From: Scedosporium boydii | Lineage: Eukaryota; Ascomycota; Sordariomycetes; Microascales; Microascaceae | Length of the DNA: 64,000 nucleotides | Direction: 5' to 3' | Assembly (NCBI GenBank): GCA_002221725.1 | Contig: NJFT01000107.1 | Coordinates: forward strand, 62,001 to 126,000 | Part shown: positions 1-11,808 of the stretch, in pieces | Numbering within the stretch: position 1 is the first letter of the stretch | Layout: every line of letters starts with the position of its first letter | The notes under the pieces: model-generated | Database searches by the model: none | What the model saw: only the letters and a program-made list of their open reading frames with translations | What the model was told of the DNA's origin: nothing | Made by a program: the position numbers and the translations under genes

Positions 1-1036
1 AGAAGCAAGAGGAAAGGTTGGTGAATAAATAAGGGTTTCAAATGATCCTTTCTGTCCCTCTCTTCCTTCTCTAATATCCTCCAAAGTCTCAACTGGATTA
101 TAATGTAGGACAAAATAGCGTACATTTTTGGCTGGGCAGTCCGAAGTACAGGCCTCAACAGTCTTCGCCAGAGAACTAACTACCCATGCGAGCAATCAGA
201 TCACTCGTTTGAGTCGCATTGATCCATTGACTTCTTGCTCTTCTCAACACTCCCGGACGGGAATTAGACCATCGAACTATGTGGTCTTCCCGCGGTGCGA
301 ACAAAACATTAATCGATACCGAGTTTCCGGCGAAGGAGCACGTTAACCTAAATTACGGACTACGCTGTACCCACTTCGGTGACCATCTTCTTCCGGTTGT
401 TTGCGGCTGGCCACCGCTCACTTCCTCCTCTCCCGCCCTCGAGTCCTTAAACGGGCCGGCCCGTGATCCCGTGACACCCCCGAATGGATGGACTTCAACA
501 TCTGCCAACTTGGCATCGCCATCCGCTGCGAGTCGTGCGGAGTAGTGATGTTACACAAGTACAATTGTACACACGTACATATATCTATATCGGCCGATAA
601 TTTAACCATTGCAGTGTGAGATTTCCAAGATCTCGCACTGACGCTTCCGGTGCGTCTGTTAGGATTTCTCCGCCCTCCACAGGAAGCAAACCGCACCTAA
701 GCCACGCGCAACCTTGTGTTGGAAGTTCGCCGGTGTGTAGCGTGCGGCGTGCATCGCGCGGTCTGCAGGAGTGATCACCAACACCTCAAGCATCGCGTAG
801 CCAGGCCAACACCAACAGCCCGATACAACATGGAAAAAAACCCCTTCAACACCTCCCCGTCTTGGAGCCATCCATCCTCACCAGCCGCATCCATGGTGTG
901 ATATTTTGTTCCCCAGATGCTGCTCCATCTATGCATGGAACAACGTTGCTCCCCCCCTTCCTCCCGTGCCATACTTGTTTTATTACTTCCATCTCCGCCA
1001 TTCCGCCCCCATATCTCCCTGCCAAGGAAAGCCCCT
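1..1036. other. Left-edge intergenic region, no gene seen
   Basis: No open frame here has convincing protein character. The longest ones are short, overlap on both strands, and several lack an ATG. The last 120 bases before 1037 are open in the frame of the next gene from an ATG at 917, so they could be 5' leader or an N-terminal extension. Confidence 0.5.
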
Positions 1037-1602
1037 ATGTTCAAACGCTTCATCGCTTGGTTCTTCCGCAATCTCAAGCCAGCTGCGCCTTCCAGCAGGA
1101 ATGCGCCGACTCGGCTCCCTCACCAACCTACCAACGGGACTGGTTCGAGGCCGACCAGTCCCAGTACAGCTCCAAGCCAAAGACGGGATATTCGCTCTAC
1201 CAGCCCGAGCCAACCAACGAGCAAAACATGGCCGAGGCCTCAAGCCGGCGACGCAGATGCAGGTCGAATAGATGATGCGCACTCTATCGATTCGGAGAGG
1301 ACAGCTGTTGCTGTCCGGGAACTATGGTCTGTCTGGCCGCAGAATGATGACCCTGAATACACAGATCATCTCTACACGAGACTCTTATCCATCTGTTCGG
1401 GGCGCATAGTTCGAACTGGTAGGCCGAGGGTAATGTTTTGGCAGGTCTACGTTACGGAGTGCGAGGCCCTTCAGCTTCAAGAAATGGAGGCTGAGGAAGT
1501 AAGTGAAATCATCATCCTGATATTTCAATCTAGAAACTAACATGGACACAGGATATTCATGTTTGGCCGCCTCTAGAGGTTGACCCAACAGAAAATTGCT
1601 AG
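1037..1602 (+). CDS. Small two-exon protein of unknown function (about 170 aa)
   Basis: Exons 1037-1498 and 1552-1602 are joined across a 53-base intron. The intron has a GTAAGT donor, an ACTAAC branch site and a CACAG acceptor, and the join is in phase 0. The product is about 170 residues. It has a short aromatic/basic N-terminus (MFKRFIAWFF), a Ser/Thr/Pro-rich low-complexity stretch at about residues 18-70, and a more ordered acidic C-terminal half with several Trp and Tyr residues that ends in Cys. There is no clear cleavable signal peptide. ATG 1037 was chosen because the extension to the in-frame ATG at 917 looks like leader sequence; 917 remains possible. I do not recognise the family. 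The stop codon (1600-1602) lies at the edge of a diverged repeat array. The gene sits 0.9 kb upstream of a subtilase on the same strand. Confidence 0.55.
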
Positions 1603-2265
1603 ATGTTAGTTCTGTTAAAGCTTGATATATTAGCTCCATCGTTGGGGGCATGGAAATGCAGTTCGCTTAAGTTGGTACAAGTGGCATGGGGAATGGACGG
1701 ATGAGTCGTCGTGATGTGTACACGACATCGTGCGAGGAGAGGGGGATAGGGCGCAGGAAATCTGCCCTGAGGGGTCTAAGATGAACCAACCCGATGTGCT
1801 GCAATACTACCAGGTGTTGGTTTTATTCGGGCTCGAGATATCGTTCTATTATTGGAAACTTGTACCTAAATATAGAAATGCGGTTAGCTTAAGCTGGCAA
1901 ATGTCTGCGAAATCGTACGGGGGGCGCGAGGGATTGGGGGCAGAAAATCAGCCACCAGGAGGCCAGAATGGACCCGCACGAGATATGCTGTAATACTACC
2001 AAATGTTGGTTCCGTTCGATCTCGATGTGTTGTTATGGGCCTATGTGTACACGAAATCATAGCGGGGAAGGGGGGATTGGGGGGCTGGGGGTTGAACAAT
2101 GAACCCGGCGTCTAAACTGAACTAACGCGAGACATGCTGCAATATTACCAGATGTTGGTTCTGCTTGATTTCGATGTATTTCATTATGTTGTCATGGGCC
2201 GATGCTCTCTAGATATGGAAATGCAGTTGGCTTCAGTTAGTAGGCATCGCTCGTAACGATGTGTT
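1601..2265 (+). repeat. Four-copy diverged tandem repeat
   Basis: Four related units start near 1601, 1811, 2000 and 2150, each opening with a variant of 'agatgttggttctg'. Units 1 to 3 end with a variant of 'atgctgcaatactacc'. A second shared block is a variant of 'atggaaatgcagttggctt' (near 1650, 1875 and 2215). Unit spacing is about 210, 190 and 150 bases. Most differences that can be lined up by eye are C/T or G/A transitions. The array begins inside the stop codon of the upstream small gene and ends about 250 bases before the subtilase start. Confidence 0.65.
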
Positions 2266-2512
2266 GGTTGAAGGGGTCTTGGCGGTGGATGAATCCCACA
2301 GCAGGATACATTCAAAGACTAGATAGAGATCCCCAAGCTATGAACAGTCTCCTCTAGTTTCCATCATCGCCATCATCCCAATCTATCCAACGATATACAT
2401 CATTTGACCTTCTTATACTTTACACTCTATTTGGTGCTTGATCTCTTCACCCAGAATTTTCGCGTCTCTACCAAACCAACAGAATAGCCGTGTTCGGGCT
2501 CGCGTTGTCCCT

Positions 2513-4744
2513 ATGGCCGGAGCGAAGCCTTCACCTTCAAGTCTAGTCGACTCGGGGTCTCCGGTTCCAATACCTGAGGATGTATCGGATGCTGAGGAGC
2601 CAGATATTGTCATCATCACACTTACATCTGGCACGCAAACCCTAGTTACGGCAACTCCAGCAACCCCAGGGCCAAGCTCTGGCGGCACCCCCGAAGATGA
2701 GACGGTAGCTCCCGGCCTCGAACCAAGCGGCCAGACGACAGACCACGCTGACGCAAATACGGGCGGTTCCCCTACCCAGGAATCCACCGCGACACACACC
2801 GCCGAGCGTCCCACCGAGACAGTGACTGACATCGTCATAACCCGCAGCGGCATAGGGACCGTAGCCTGTTCAACCAAAACGGAGGTTACTAAGGCTGGTT
2901 TCTCCCTCACTGCTAATGCGACGACGTTTTCCTGTACGCCAGATTCTAGCAGCAGCAACACTGAACAACGGGATGGTGACGATTCAGGCCCGCTCTGCCT
3001 AACCAGAAAGAGGCATACTATCTGGCCTCGCGACGGAACGAATCTTGTGGAAGCAAGGGCTACTTGGCATCAGATGACTGCGCTTATTGGGGACGAGAGC
3101 TGGATAGAAAACTTGTTGGATCGCAAGTTCACTGTGGACTTTTGGTATTCAACCCTGACCGAAGATGAGGCAGAGGCCATTCATAAGATTCCAAGTGTAA
3201 GTCTTTTTCCCGCGTTCGAGAGCTAAAGCTTCCCCGTAAGAGCGGCTGCTGACAAGATTTTGCTTGTCGCCAGGTCTCTGGCGTATATGCCGAAAGCACA
3301 GATTACGACTTTGATCCAACTTGTGCCTCCCAGAGAACGTATCAGCGCATGCCCATGCTGGATGACCCTACTGAGAAACGCCGCGTCGGTATTGAGCAAG
3401 TGGCCTATCTCTCTTACCTCTCCTCCAAGAACCAAAAATTCGACAGCACATATGTATTCGACGATAGCGCCGGATCCGATATCCCTGTTTACATTGTAGA
3501 CACGGGCGCCCAGTTAATGCACAGCGTACGTCCCAAGGTGCTATATATATATATGGATTGTGGAGGGTGTGGGATTGATCCATCCAATATCAATGGCACT
3601 AACGCGGTATTGCAGGAGTTCACCGATGGGAACGAGATAGCGAAGAAAGTCAAGTGGATGTTCGTTAATGAAGAGGACTTCGATGGCCCGGCCCGCGAGG
3701 ACGACTCGGCAGCGCGTCGATGGCTATTGTGACCCCAGCCCGACAAAATGCATGACCCATGGCACCTCCATGCTAGGCTTCGTTACCGGTAGCTACCTGG
3801 GAGCCTCCAAAAATGTGCAACCTTGGGTGGTACGCGTGCCGCGAAAGAGAGAAAGCGGGGGCGGCGCCAACATGGATGACTGGCTGAGGGGTGTTACCAT
3901 GATAAACGAGAAGATTACGGAGAGGACCGAGGTTACTCAGGCCATCGTATCCCTATCCTGGATGTTCACCCTTGGAGATTTTTGGAGTGATCCTTCATAT
4001 TTGAGGCCATGGCAGGAGTCACTCTATACCCAGATCATGCAGCTTATTGAGAAGGGGGTATTTGTGGTGACTGGGTCGGGCAATTCTCCCATCGTAAGTT
4101 CGCACTCCGTTTTCCACCAGCTAGCATGCTAACACCCACCGTCACCATCACCAGATCAACGGATGGCCTGCACTATTCGGCGCTAAGGAGGGATCTACGA
4201 CCGTGGGGTGGCCACAGCCGCAGTATTATATAAAAGACCTCCTGGTCGTTGGCGCTGCCAATGCGTCGAGTGGCGATAAATGGGGCCCTTCCGGCGCTGA
4301 CTCGGAGAAAGGACTTCCGCACGTTTACGCACCCGGTGCCAGCATCGTCGGTGTGGATGGGGACAAGACGAACTGGGCCTTCAAGGACCGCGGCTCGGAG
4401 TATCGAATCACTGAGGGAACTTCTATCGGTGAGTTTAGGGCACTTTTAAACTTGTCAAAAAAAAAAGACTTAGAAGGAGTTCTGCTCTAATACTTTCCCG
4501 TGGCAACAATGTAGCGACTGCATACACTGCCGGGCTCGCTGCTTATTTCGTGAAGATGCATCAGCTTGGTCACCTTCCCCGGGGCGACGCCGGGAATCAG
4601 CCAGGCATGAGCCCTGGTGGACTAAAGAGGTATATAGTCGACAAGGCGTGGCCGCGGCTCAACAACCCGAAACTCGGACCTATCAAGGGAATATGGAATG
4701 CGGTAGACGAAAGGATCGCCTGGCCGGAGGGCTGGTGTTCTTAG
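2513..4744 (+). CDS. Subtilisin-like serine protease (S8 family), frame interrupted or atypically spliced
   Basis: The exons read as 2513-3196, 3274-3525, 3616-4093 (frame break inside), 4155-4428 and 4515-4744, giving about 620 residues. The N-terminal 180 residues are a Ser/Thr/Pro-rich extension without a clear signal peptide. All three catalytic motifs of family S8 are present: Asp in VYIVDTGA (GAC at 3499), His in MTHGTSM (CAT at 3758) and Ser in EGTSIATAYTAGLA (TCT at 4422). The Ser motif spans the last intron, which supports that splice. Between the Asp and His motifs the frame must shift by one around 3664-3732. Either one extra base is present near 3713-3722, or a weak 49-base intron (3664-3712, donor GTTAAT) is removed. 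The intron at 3526-3615 is 90 bases with no in-frame stop, so retaining it would add 30 residues. If intact, the protein is probably an intracellular fungal subtilase; the substrate is unknown. Confidence 0.7.
3526..3615 (+). other. In-frame 90-base intron of the subtilase
   Basis: It has donor GTACGT and acceptor TTGCAG. Its length is a multiple of three with no internal stop, and it includes a (TA)n run. Retention would insert 30 residues right after the catalytic Asp region. Confidence 0.6.
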
Positions 4745-5651
4745 GAGAAAGAAAGGGCGGAGGGGAGTGCGGCAAAACGCATATTCCGGCGCCAGGGCCA
4801 GGGCGATCGATACCTTCGTTCTGTCAGACCAGTGTGTACTTGTATCGGATCCTCTCGCTGGGGATACGTGTACTTAACTGCTTAGGAAATAGGGAGTTAA
4901 TTAACTTTGAAACTTAGGCTCATTCTCTCGTCGTAACTCTGGCATGGAGTCTCAGTCAAGCTGCATAGAGTCACATTAACCAACGAATTTGGACCCGGCA
5001 GATGCAGCATTGTTCTCCTTTACTAGAACACTCAAGAAAATGGAACCAGGCAATGGGTCTAATAGTGAGATGCGCCTCTGTAATTTCACCAATCTGACCA
5101 GCAATAATCGGTACTATTCTCACGGTCGGAGGGTCGAAGGTAGACTCTTATGAAGAGTGTCACCGGAGAGGACCGGGAAAGGATCCGGGAACAAACCCGG
5201 AGAGGACGCGGAGCGGACCTTGAACGACGGGCCCGCTGACATCACGTGAGCAGCTGGGAAAGAAGGGAGAGATCTGGAATCGAGAGGGAGTGAGTGGCGT
5301 TGCGGGATGAATCGCTGAATCGAAGAAAGCAATATTTGAATCACATACATCTGTTGGCCTCACTCGATGGATTTGGAATCTTGAATCGCAAATACTTGTT
5401 CAAACGGCGAAAGTATATTCTACTTCCGAACCACCAATGCAATACAGCTATTGTACATATATGCCTTCCCCAATGCGAGAAAACCTAATGGGGGAAAAGG
5501 AAAGAAAAACAAATAAGGCAAAAAAGGCATGGCCGCGCCCACGACGAAACATGCAAGTTACTCCGCTCCTGCACCGTGAGATGCCGAGCTTTGACCCCAG
5601 TGCTGTAGATGAAATCAGACACACAAAACCCCCAAGGCATGATCAACCACT
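4745..5651. other. Intergenic region between convergent subtilase and RPN2 genes
   Basis: This is the shared 3' flank of two convergent genes. Only short overlapping frames are present and none is convincing. No repeat or structured element stands out. Confidence 0.5.
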
Positions 5652-8600
5652 CTACTCCTCATCATCGGTGTAGTAATCAAACTCCTTGGGGACGGTAGCC
5701 TCCTCTTCTCCTTCGGCATCCTCATCCACAGCGGTCAGCACACCCGCCGCAGCAGCAGCGCCGCCCGCGGGAGCGGGGGTTTCAGGAGCGGTTGTCGATG
5801 CACCGGCTCCGGGCGTTTCCCGAGCCGGCCGGAAGAGGTTGCTGAGTTCGCTGAGGGTCAAATCGCCGCCGGCCTGTCGCTGCAAGGCGTCGATGAATGG
5901 GTTGGTCGATGTGAGGCCACCGCGTTCCCTGCGGCCAGCGCCACCAGCAGGCGCCACGGGAGCACGCTCGGTCGTGACCTTCTTCAACTTCTCCTCGACA
6001 AGAGTCTTCTCCTCTCCAGGGCGGGTATCGTGGAGGAGAATAGGTCCACCGGTAGGCTAAGAAAAAGACCATCAGTTAGTGAATTGAGTTTCAACGGGAC
6101 AGGAAAAACAAAGCAAAAAACACTCGGACAACGACATACCTTCTTAACTGGCTTATACCTGCCAGACGGGAAGCTGATGTATTTGAGCTGCCCTGGAAGC
6201 ACCCGCGACATGTTGTCGATGTCATAGCCCACCTTCTCCTTCTCGGCCTTCTTCTTGGCGTCGGGCGCCGCTGACTCGCCCTCCTTCTTCTCGTCCTTGG
6301 CATCTTCCTTGTCCTTCTTCTCTTTGTCTTCCTTCTTTTCCTTGTCCTCGTCGACGTCCATCTTATCCTCACCACCAGCCGCGCCGCCGCTAGGCTTGAC
6401 AGCTGGAACATCCAGATCCATGCTCTCGCGCCTCAACGCCCTCTCCTTCCTCTGGGCTCGCCTCTTGGCGTGCGCCGTCGTCGAGAGAATAGCCGTGGCA
6501 ATGAGAGCGGGTCCTTCCTCGGCCTTGGCCTCCTGCTCGGGAGGATAGTCGAAGAGACTGGGTCGCGTGGCGCAGTGGAATTTGGTGTCGGGGATCTCGA
6601 GGTCGCCGTCGAGGCCGATGATGGACGTGGGCGAGAAGCTCAGAGACAAGAAGTGAGTGAACGGGAACCAGTACCAGTACTGCGTGAACACGGCCATGCC
6701 CACGATACCCGCCATATTGAGGTTGCCCGTCTGCGTCTGGAGACCAATGGTGCAGTTGCGGCCACCGGCGTCAATGATGCCAAGAGCAAGAGCAGCGCCA
6801 AACTTGGTCATGGCGTCCTCGTGTCGGTCTCCGACCACCTTCTTCAGCGTCTTTCGAATCTCGCCGACCTTAGGGTTCATCGCCTCGTTCTGCTGCACCA
6901 TGATCATGGACAGAGCAATGAGCGCACCCTGCCTGACGAAGTCGGTGGGGTCCTTCATCATAGGCTCGAGGAGGTCAACGGCCTCGTCGAGGCCGGTACC
7001 GGCGCACGAGATACCGAGAGCCATGGCGGAACCGTACCGCACGTGAGGGTTGTACGATTCCGAGAGGAGCTCGACCATGCGCGGCACGCTTCCGGGCTTC
7101 CTGAAGAGGATGAAGCCCAGACTCATGACGGCGATACGTCGGACATCGTCGCTCACGTCGCTAACGGCAACGTGAAGCAGCTTGCGGACGGCCTTGTTGC
7201 TGCCAGTACCACAGTAGGCAAGGGCAACAGTCATGATACCACCATAGCGCAGCGTCGGGTCCGGGTCGTTGAGGAGGCCTTCGATCATAACGTCGGCCCC
7301 TTCCTGTCGACCGTACATGATCAGCGCCATGCCGATGGCGATACCGCGCACAATTTTCTCGTGGCTCGTGTCACGGGCGTAGCGGAGCATGGTTTGGATG
7401 GCAGTCGCGTTGCCGGTGCCCAACATGATGAGACCCATAGAGAGACCGACAGCCTCGCCGTTGAGGGCCGAGTCGGCGAACAAGACCTCCTTGAGGTTGT
7501 CGAAAATCTCCTCCGAGCCCGTCGCCATACCTGCGATACCAAGACCGAGGGCGCCGCCGTGCTGGATAACTTCCTCGTCGGCCTGGACGAACTTCGTCTT
7601 GAGGTACTCGAGAGCACCAGCACCGTGGTTGGCGTGAATCAGGCCGTAGGCGTAGAGGGCGCCGCCTCGACTATAGATGGAGCCACCGTTGGGGCCACCC
7701 TCGCGAGGCAGATACGGCTCTAGAAGCTTCCTGGCCTGGCTCAGGTTACCACGGTGGATCACACCGAGAGCAGCCGTAGCGGTGAACTTGGACCAGTTGA
7801 CGGCCTTGCCGAGCCAGTCAAGGTTGTCGCGGAAGAACTTGTCGTTCGTCGTTCCTTGGTTCATAAAGGCATTGCAGAAAGTAAGGGCGGTATGGAAGAT
7901 GGAGTTGCGGCCCTCGAGACTGTCGCGGACCTTGTTGAGGATGCTGAGGTCCGTGTGGTTGTTGCGGTAGAGGAATTCGAGGTTGAGCTGGATCGTCTTG
8001 CTGCCGGTGAGGATGGATCGGATGTTCTTGTACACCTTAGCAACCTCCTCGGGAAGATCTTCGGTATCGTCTGCCGCGCTGCTGTCCTGAGCTCCGTCGG
8101 CGAGAAGGGGCTCGTTCTCGGCAGCCTCGTCGGCTACGGTAGCCTGGTGAGGCTTGGGTTTTACCTCGCCGCTAGGGAGGGACTTCATGACCTTGCCAAG
8201 GAACTCCTGGGTGCTGTTGTCGTAGAGATCAAAGGCGATCTGGTATGCATTGGTGATGGACGCCTGCTCGCCTTGGTCGACAAGCTTCCGCAGCAACGTT
8301 GATGCCTCTTGGTCCGCATCAAGGTACACGACGCACTTTGCAATGGCGAAGTAGTCGGGGTTGGGAATGTCGTTGAGAAGCTCGAGGATGAGACGGAGGA
8401 TCTCGGTGCGCCAGCCCCTCTCCTGAACAATGTCCAAGCAGATGCTGAGCGCGTAGTCCATGAGCTCCTCGGCAGATGTCGCGGAATCACCGCTGGCGTC
8501 GTCCTTGGCGCGCTTGATGACGCGCTGGAGCACGTCGAGCTTCTTGGCCTCGACAGCGATTCCCACGACCTGACGGTACTTCTTTTGCTTGAGGCAGTTG

Positions 8601-9377
8601 CTAAACAGGCGTTCTATAACTGCCTCGAGAGCTGCTCTCGTGGTCCGATCGGGTAGGTAGGCGATGGAACCATGTCGGCCGATCTTTCCGATTGGTTGGA
8701 AAGAGGGGTCGAGTATGGCATTGTCGACGGAAGCCCTAGAGAGCAGAGATCTGGGCGGAAGTGTGGTCTGAGAAAAGGGGGTAGTGGGAGAGATGAGCGA
8801 GGAACCATCGGCACCCGTGGTAAAGGTATCGGCGAGGATGGGCAGGCTGGTGTCAACGCGGGAGGCCTTGGGAACATGCTCGGTGGCATTAACGGCGATG
8901 TACTGGTCGATGCACTTGGAAATGATGGTCTCCTCGAACTCGCCGGGGGAGTCGAGCTTGAAGAGGTCGCCAGCGGCAAGGGCAAAGGTCATGCTGTCGT
9001 TGTAGGCCTGGAGATGATAGTAGACTTTAGAGAGGACGAGAGCGGCGAGTTGGCGTTCGGGGAAGGACTCGTCTTCGTAAAGCGCCTCACTAGAGAGATG
9101 ATGGTTAGAACTTGGTCGAGCCCAATAGATGACCATAATGGTCACCTCTGCAAACCCGAGAGACAAGGCCTTGCAGTTGCCTTGTTGCATGATATCAACC
9201 CCAAGGGAAGAAATAGTCATTTTTACTCTCAACGTACATTTCACTCAGAGATCCAGCAACCTCCGTCCAGACGGTATCTACATCGTCGTTGAGGGTCTGG
9301 AGGGCGTAGACCTTAAGCTCGGGCTCCTCGTCAGCGAGGAATGCGAGCACGCCCGTGGCGGATATGAGGCCTGGCAT
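5652..9377 (-). CDS. rpn2: 26S proteasome regulatory subunit RPN2 (PSMD1 orthologue)
   Basis: The exons, in order of translation, are 9377-9238, 9089-6140 and 6056-5652, encoding 1164 residues, close to the family's usual length. The first junction uses donor AT|GTACGT and restores the conserved segment SEIEALYEDESFPERQ. RPN2 is the large scaffold of the 19S base; it binds Rpn1, Rpn10 and the ubiquitin receptor Rpn13 and helps hold the ATPase ring. The alpha-helical N-terminal domain is followed by Gly/Ala-rich proteasome/cyclosome repeats at about residues 480-830 (for example GGALGLGIAGMATG). Next come the conserved segment TQYWYWFPFTHFLSLSF, a charged lysine/glutamate 'KEKE' stretch near residues 980-1020, and a C-terminal tail ending in EFDYYTDDEE. 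That tail matches the acidic/aromatic Rpn13-binding end of the family. The gene is transcribed away from the capping-enzyme gene across a 2.4 kb shared upstream region. Confidence 0.95.
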
Positions 9378-11808
9378 TGTGAGACGTGCTGGGATGTCGG
9401 AGTCTAGGTGTATTGATATGTTTATCGAATCGACGGAGGTGGAAATGATGGCTCGCTGCCTGTTTGTTGACGGTGTTGTTGTCGTTGGTTATTCGGCTCG
9501 ATGGGCTGCGAAAGCTTGACGAGTCGTCGCTGCCGGGTCGTGGGTGATGCTTGGAATTCGAAGAAAATTAAATTTAGCCCGACAAAGGCGGCCGAGTATA
9601 ATTTCGGAATTGGCAGAAATAAAGAAAAGGCGAGATAAACTCGTCGTGAGGATGATGGGAAGATGAAAGGGAGTCAATCGGGTGGAGATGGAGAATGAGG
9701 TGGAAGTGGAAGGCAATCTCTGAGCTGAGTCCGAGGGAGTCCACGTCAGGAACAGCTTGCCTGGAGTTTTGCCTTCTCGCGCCTGCTGCATGAAGCGTTG
9801 CGTGCGGCTGCTTGGGTGCCAGATGGCCAAAGCTTTTCCGGATCAAGTTCGGGCCGAAAGCTTGGTTGGAAATTGTCTGACTAATTTGAACAGCTCAGGG
9901 TCCCAAAGACAAAACGTAGCTGCAGCTGAAGACAGCCGCAAACAGCAGCCAACAATCACATCATGTTTCATCAATTGGACACTCGAAAGGCAGGCAGAAA
10001 GTACACCCGTCAATGACATATCAGGAAAGCCCAGAGGCAATTGATTCTCTCCGCCATCAAAATTCGGGATGTAGGATAGGAGTTGTGGAAGGACACCAAT
10101 GGCTAAATTGAGCCATGCGAACGCTCTATGCTTGGCAGGTCTAATTGTCCAACTAACACTGACTACCGGTGATGCTGAGGGAGCTGCAGGTAAAGACACA
10201 TTTGCTCGTATACTCTCTCTGCGCTTCTCTCGCTCTTCTCCATTTCCATCCCACGTCAAGACTGGATCTCTGGTAGGCCAAGCAAGATATTAGCCGTCTG
10301 TCTCCTCCGACAGCTCAGCCTCGTCGCGTGTAAGAAACCCACCCGTTGATCTGCTGAGCAGGGATTGTCCGCTTGAACACATCTCTGGGGAAGATTGAAG
10401 AAGAAAGTATTTCATACAGTGCCGACGACCCGTAGAGAGGTATCTTCGGAGATATTACTAACATCTCTGTCTAATTTAAAGTATCTCAACACAGAGTTTA
10501 CTTGTAAAAGTACAATATTCTGAGAAGGCTCTGATGAGCTCTTCCAACTAGGAACCTTCGCTCTGTCTCTTCTCAGTGCACGAGATGACTCTTGAGGCTG
10601 TTCATACTGTGCCGCCGAAATTAAATAATACCACGAAAAAAATCCGATTGAAAATTGAAGATTGACGCCAGCGGCAAAAAAAGAAAGAGCAAAGGAAAAA
10701 TAAAAAAAAGAGTCTCTCGAGACTTGCCAAGTTTCCATTATTGCGACGCTGCTGATCGAAGCCACAACTACATTTGGATTTGATGCGAACCAACAACAAA
10801 CAAAAGTTGATGCCCCCCTAAAAGTCACCTCAGCAGCCTTCATTTCCCGATCGGATCTTCGTTTGCAATCGTGCCAGATGTCTTCCTGAGCACCAGTGCC
10901 AGAAGCCAAAGCAGCGCGCACCGCACCCACCGCACACACACAAACGCACACGCATCCACACAGCTCCTCCGTACATTTCCTCCATGCGCTGCGAACAGGT
11001 TGCAACATTCCTCCCTGAAAACCAACTCCCAACTCCCGCTCCGCTCGCCGCCAGACAGAACATCTCTCATCCCAACCGCATCGCCCTTCATTACCGTTCA
11101 TCGTCCTGCCGTTGACGCTGTCGTCGCCAATTTCCATCGCCGTGCTGTCGCGTCGCCATCAATAGGACGGACCCTCGCTCAGCCTTCGACACGGCAGCCT
11201 TGACCCCGTGCGTCGCAAACGGGTCGTGGGCCAACAACTGGTCTCTCCCACCCCCCCAACTGACGATGATAATGCTCTAGACTCGAGCCGCGTCATGACC
11301 TCGACCTCTCGCCGTTTGCTGCGCAATAACAGGCTTCAGTTTGCCAAATATTAATATTTCAATCATCTCCTTCGATTGCTTCGAGACGCCGATGCCAAGT
11401 CAATTATTATCGAGTTTCTTCGCATGATTTCGTCGCTACGTGTAGCTTTTCGTTCCACGACTTTTTTTTCCCCCATCGCTAGCGAGTCGCTTCGATTTCC
11501 TGCGCAACCCTCGAGACGGACGCCTTGACCCGATTGATAGCTTGGCCAATTCTTAATTGTGCGAAAGCGGGCGATTCGAGTTTAATCGCAAGAAAAAGAA
11601 TAGATTTTATACATGCTGCAAAGCAATACCGCGCGTCGCCATCAAGTCGGAATTTTTTGGGGACCTTTTTTGATTTTTTTTTCTTCCTGGGAGCACGAAA
11701 CCCATCTCACGACTTGCCGTCTCAACCCGCCACCAACTAGGACAAGCCATTGATCTCGTGGAAGAGAGATGACATGGGACAGATTAGAGAGTCCCAAACT
11801 ACATCACA
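9378..11808. promoter_or_regulatory. Shared divergent upstream region of rpn2 and the capping-enzyme gene
   Basis: These 2.4 kb separate two divergently transcribed housekeeping genes and hold no convincing coding frame. The half nearest the capping-enzyme gene (about 10.9-11.8 kb) has pyrimidine-rich runs and short A/T tracts, as expected of a fungal promoter and leader. No single regulatory site could be assigned with confidence. Confidence 0.45.

Noticed and set aside
6470..7723. 417-codon plus-strand frame
   Set aside because: It lies entirely antisense to the conserved RPN2 coding sequence and has the composition of an antisense shadow.
9438..9446. 'ggtggaaat' upstream of rpn2, resembling the yeast proteasome control element GGTGGCAAA
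   Set aside because: One mismatch in a nine-base word in a 2.4 kb region is expected by chance, and Rpn4-type control is not established here.
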